From assembly GCA_034387635.1 (NCBI GenBank), contig JAOANU010000008.1, positions 1 through 64,000 of the forward strand: a stretch of 64,000 nt of DNA. Reading direction: 5' to 3'. The translations under genes were made by a program, and so were the position numbers. Origin of the DNA: Rhodosporidiobolus odoratus. Taxonomy: Eukaryota; Basidiomycota; Microbotryomycetes; Sporidiobolales; Sporidiobolaceae. Within the stretch, counting starts at the first letter, position 1, and each line of letters starts with the position of its first letter. A model generated the notes under the pieces. That model worked only from the letters and a program-made list of their open reading frames with translations. It searched no databases and was not told where the DNA came from. Positions 60,401 to 64,000 of the stretch are shown one piece after another.

Positions 60401-60851
60401 AGGGGGGCTGAGGGTGTTGCAAGATAGGTTTGAGAGGGATTCCGGATGTAGGTGGAGGGGAGTTGGCAAGGTCGAAGTGAGTGTGTAGAGGAGAAACGGG
60501 AGAATAGGCGGCAACGGCGAAAGAACGGCGATCCGCATCCGAGATTGCGCTTGTGTGAGATTGTAAGCGTCGAGCTGGTGTCGCGGGTATAGGTCTGAGC
60601 GAGGGAGGGGGTGCGAGGGCAGCAGCTGGAAGTTCAAAGTCCGGAAGGGGAGGAAGGTCGAGAAAAGCGGGGCGAGTCCGAAGCGGAGTAAGGCGCAAGG
60701 TAGAGAGTCCCAAGTCGCCTTCGAGGCTATCGCGAATGTCCTGCTGCTCCGCCGTGTCCCGAGCATCGTCCCCTTCTCTGCGCTGTAGCTCCGCCCGCTC
60801 CTCGTCCGTGACTGCCCCGCCTCCCATCGCTCCAAGCTGTGCGCCATGCAT
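57457..60851 (-). CDS. MNR2: CorA-type Mg2+ transporter, MNR2/ALR-like, with altered GMN motif
   Basis: ATG 60849-60851; the first exon (to 59352) is a roughly 500-residue cytosolic N-terminus rich in Ser and basic residues, including a long poly-Ser tract (60044-60100). It ends AWWLDVMCPTVADMRELRK, the start of the CorA fold. Later exons: FLPLHPLTIEDILHQETREK, LVFGDGIISFHFEPIDQHIE, SDWIAYSLMDSIVDAFFPLM, a long cytosolic helix domain, and MALVKLYIVGLTFLPINILT (TM1). After the last intron the CorA signature reads SAFGGNAGVPYE rather than GMN. TM2 follows (AFGVIIAGVVVVAFLTWLAV) with a basic tail to 57457. Family members take up or store Mg2+ in vacuole or plasma membrane. Confidence 0.88.
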
Positions 60852-61463
60852 TTCGTCACTCCTCTGCCATTCAGAAGCGCGTGCAGTCTTGCTACCGCGG
60901 CCTCAAAGGGACGTAAGCCTGTTTAGAAGTGAGATGAGCGGAAAGACATCAGTCGTCGAACTCCGTTCAAGTGCCATCAAAGCATTGCGAGGACCAGCAG
61001 ATCGAGGCATGGACAGTGCTACTCTATATTGTGGGCACCATCGCAGCTCTCGTCCGGGCAGTGTGAGGCCGAAATAGCTCACCTATTCTTTCGGTCTGTT
61101 CCTCCCAACTTCTCCAGTGATCCCCCCGCTTGATTGAGGCGAAAGCGCGCTGTACAGAATTGTCGTCGACCTTTGTCGGCGTGTGGGCAGAAGCAAAACG
61201 AGCAGAACCGAACGAAGTAACAGAGTGTCAAAATGAGAGAGAGGAAGCCGCATCCGTCGAAAAGGCAAAATCGACCACCCGAGCTTTAGCAAGCCGCCGA
61301 CGTCGCCTTCTTCCTTATCAAGGTGTCGCAAAACAACTCAACGGGAAACTGGCAAGTATGCCAAAAGTCGAGAAGGGAGTTTTCCTTCCAGACGAGAACG
61401 TAGCATCTGAAAAGATATCCTGACCAGTATACGCGGGCGGACGGGCAGGTATTGCAACTCGAC
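60852..61463. other. Intergenic, MNR2-like promoter / mL59 3' region
   Basis: 612 bp. Short frames on both strands have no domain. Nothing further recognised. Confidence 0.5.
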
Positions 61464-62105
61464 TAGAAAGGAAGAGAAGGCTTGGCCTTGGCCTTGGCAT
61501 CTTGCTGAGCCTGCTCTCGCAGAAAAGAAGAAAAGGGTCAGCGTCTTTTTCAATCAAAGCCGAAGCAGGAGCGAAAGACCGCGCACCTTCTTCCACGCCT
61601 GGACCTTTGCATCCGAAGCATCCAGTAGCTTGGCCAGATGCACCACCCTCTCGGCCTTCTTCCTCTCCCATATCTTTCCTTTGAACGCGGCGCCTTTCCT
61701 CCCACTATACGGTCCCCGCTTCTCCATGCCCAACTCCTTCAACACGCTACTCTCGGGTACGTGTACGCTTGGTGCGAGTATCCTGCGACCCTGATCGAGT
61801 TTTAGAAGAGAGGAAGGAAGCGAGTTGGGGTTGATGAAGGGTGGAGGGAGAATGTCGGAGGGGAGTCCTAAAGCGGCGGCTTGCTGTCGCAGGGCTTTTT
61901 GACGGCGTAGAGAATACTTTGGTGCTGTCCATGATCGTGCATTTGGGTTTGACTTTGAGGGTGCAAAGGGATTTGAAGTACCGGCGAAGGGAAGAGGAGA
62001 CTGTCCAGGTTGAGCCGGGAGTGAGGATGGTGATTCCCGAGCGAGGAAAGAGTAAATTCCTAATCGTCGTGCGGCGGCTTTGGCGGACATCGGAATGGCA
62101 GACAT
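61464..62105 (-). CDS. MRPL25: Mitochondrial large-subunit ribosomal protein mL59 (MRPL25)
   Basis: ATG 62105 (MSAIPMSAKAAARRLGIYSF). The first exon holds a basic, Ser-rich mitochondrial-type presequence, then TAPKYSLRRQKALRQQAAAL, the PPPFINPNSLP loop and KRGPYSGRKGAAFKGKIWER with KKAERVVHLAKLL, the mL59/MRPL25 core (KxxFKGxxWERxKAxR). An intron joins it to QAQQDAKAKAKPSLPF and stop TAG at 61464-61466. mL59 is a fungal-specific component of the mitoribosome large subunit. About 190 residues. The 'S-G-R-K' and 'K-W-E-R' landmarks make this call fairly secure. Confidence 0.82.
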
Positions 62106-62351
62106 GGCACAGTGGTGTACAGTTGAAACCTCCTTCGTTGCGTTCTGCTGCCGCTGATGAGGGCGATGCCAACGTTCTCCCTATAGCGCACTATAGCCGT
62201 ATGTGGAGTAGTCAAGTACTGTCCAGCAAGCTTTGTCAAACCGCGCGAAGCAGTCTTTGCGATACTCAGCTAGTCCTCCTCGTCTCGACAGTCTCGAAAA
62301 ACATGATGGTAATCTACAACACTCCTTCCCCTCTCCAGCCTTCCCCTCTTT

Positions 62352-64000
62352 CTACACATGCCTTCCCTCCCCGTCGTCATCCCCTTCATCCCCCTCGAGC
62401 GCTCGGTACTGCCCCCTTCCGCTCCCGCCTTCTCCTCGCGACGATCTCGAATCCGCGTCCGCCCCCACTTCCCGCTCGAAGACGGCCCGGACCTCGTCGA
62501 GGGTGAGGTTCTTGGTTTCTGCATCGAGCGAGACATGCGAGGAGTGAGCTGATTGCGTCTGCAAGGGGAAAGGCAGGAAAGACCGCGATTACCTGGAACG
62601 AAGGCAAAGGTGAACACCCATCCTAGCGCGGCAATCACTGCGTAGAGAGCGAAAGCGCCGCCGGGTGAGAGTGCTACGAGAAGAGCGAGCTTCAGCGGGG
62701 ATGGCCAGGGTGGAGAGCAGAAGAAAGGATCAAGCGGACCTTTCGAGATGTACAGAAAAGTCGACGAAACGAGCAGATTACAGCTCCAACACACAGCTGT
62801 GGCGATTCCGTTTCCGAGCGCGCGAATATCTTGATGGAACACCTGCAAGGACGAGAGTGCTCCAGGACTTGTCAGCGAACGCGGCGGATAGAAGGGAGGT
62901 AACAGAAGAACGCACTTCGCTCTGCACAACCCAAGCAGCGTTACCTATCCCGAGCGCATAAGAGCAGCAGAAAACCACCATAGCGAAGATCGCGACAAAG
63001 GCGGCGGCACTCGGGCCAGCGGCGTGCGGGTCAGGTGAAGACGGCGCAGGCATGAAAAGAAAAGCGACTGCGAGCAAGCCCATTCCTACCACCATGCCGA
63101 GGAGAGTGTGGAGCAAGAGAGCGCGCCGTCCGAGCTTGTCGATGAGACGCAGGGCGACGAGGGTGGAGAGAAAATTGGACATGGCGACGAACAAGGCGAA
63201 GGAAGCCGGATGAGGGAGATGTGCTTGTAAGAGGATCTTGGCGGAGCTGCGTTTTCAAAAAGTTGTCAGCTGGTCTTATATGCGAAAGACTCGTTGCAGT
63301 AATCGCCGGGAGGAGGAACAAGACTGACTAGTACATCAAGGTATTGAAGCCGGTGCATTGTTGTATAGCCTGTAACCCCGTCGCGACCAACAGAGCTCGC
63401 CTATTCGCCTTATCTCGCCACAGCAGAGCAACCACGTCCTCCTTCAGCGCCCTGTCCGGCGTCGCGCTGTGTTGCTCCCCCACCTCCGCCTGGATTTCCT
63501 CGACTTTCTTCTGCACTTCCGGCCCGCTAAGCTTAGGGTTCAAGAGCTGTAGCGTCCGCCGCGCTGGAGCGACCCTGCCTTGTTGAATTTGGTAGCGAGG
63601 GCTTTCTGGCATGCTGAAGCTCAGGACTAGCTGCGCAACAGCCGGTACCGCCCCAAGGCCGAACATCCATCGCCAGCCTTGAGCGACGGAGAAGAAGATG
63701 GCGTTGACGAGGTAGGCGAGGACTTGACCGAAGGTGATGAGGACAACGAGGGAGGCAACGATTCGGCCTCGGAAGGCGGGTGGGCTGATTTCGGCGAGGT
63801 AGACAGGAAGGATCATCGATGCCAAGCCTACGCCTATGCCGACTAGGATGCGGCCTATCACACGAGAGAATCAGTCCAGAGCACTGAGTTGCGGGTGTAA
63901 ACGAGGGAAGACTTAGTAGGGAGGGAAAAGTAGAAGCTTGAAAACGCACCGAGGATGATCTCCTTGTACACCATGGCGCAACCCTGTTCCAGAGCCCCTA
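62352..64000 (-). CDS. Inositol/sugar:H+ symporter (MFS), 5' end beyond window
   Basis: Partial gene; the 5' exons lie past 64000, and a short exon (ALEQGCAMVYKEIIL) is visible at the edge, joining GRILVGIGVGLASMILPVYL. Then AEISPPAFRGRIVASLVVLI, AQGWRWMFGLGAVPAVAQLV, PESPRYQ, ALLVATGLQAIQQCTGFNTL with the sugar-porter QQxxGxN, LIDKLGRRALLL, and the C-terminal ETKNLTLDEVRAVFE (variant PETKGLSLEE) are seen. The acidic tail (DDDGEGRHV) ends at 62352. The GWRWM-GLGAVPA segment favours the myo-inositol transporter (ITR1) branch over hexose carriers. Substrate is inferred. Confidence 0.85.

Noticed and set aside
59735..60859. 374-codon minus frame overlapping the CorA-like N-terminus
   Set aside because: Out-of-frame shadow of the 499-codon exon, which has the correct continuation into the CorA domain.

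Overview
This window is nuclear DNA of a red basidiomycete yeast, most likely Pucciniomycotina, Microbotryomycetes, order Sporidiobolales (Rhodotorula, Rhodosporidiobolus or Sporobolomyces relatives). The evidence is the fungal 28S D1/D2 sequence at the left edge, a fused bifunctional phytoene synthase/lycopene cyclase, and GC- and CpG-rich genes cut by many introns that are mostly 50-100 nt long with GTRNGT donors and CTGAC-like branch sites. I rebuilt gene models by joining frames across GT-AG introns. Outer coordinates are firm where a start or stop codon is named; some internal splice sites are inferred.

Layout. 1-1076: 5' part of the 28S rRNA gene on the minus strand, joined directly to an ABCC-type ABC transporter (1069-3974, minus) that breaks off just after its first Walker A motif. 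4087-9291: a small membrane protein, an unrecognised Ser/Pro-rich protein and an ankyrin-repeat protein. 9747-11985: a PNS1/choline-transporter-like membrane protein. 12642-14237: a two-finger C2H2 protein. 14593-22636: carotenoid cluster made of phytoene desaturase (crtI), a carotenoid cleavage oxygenase and, divergently, crtYB. Together they turn geranylgeranyl diphosphate into phytoene, desaturate it, cyclise it and cleave carotenoid, probably to an apocarotenal such as retinal. 22891-30746: SGT1, a PRM10/ThrE-like transporter and the RNase P/MRP subunit POP4.

30747-36728 is a gene-poor island. It holds a strongly CpG-depleted, transposon-like stretch, a tRNA-Lys(CTT) gene with a short intron, several direct repeats and a possible broken small gene. 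Next come divergent histones H4 and H3 (36729-38204), DNA polymerase alpha (38630-44497), a Ypt35-like PX protein, a four-span membrane protein, an NTF2-like protein and an ACT-domain protein. The right part (49788-64000) holds a TauD-type dioxygenase, a QDR-like drug:H+ antiporter, TIM10, RPA3, an MNR2/ALR-type CorA transporter with an altered GMN motif, mitochondrial ribosomal protein mL59, and an inositol/sugar transporter running off the right edge.

The points most worth following are the rDNA/ABC-transporter junction, the CpG-depleted island, the palindrome in the shared crtYB/oxygenase promoter, the mirrored CCTAGG elements between H3 and H4, and the GGN variant in the CorA protein.
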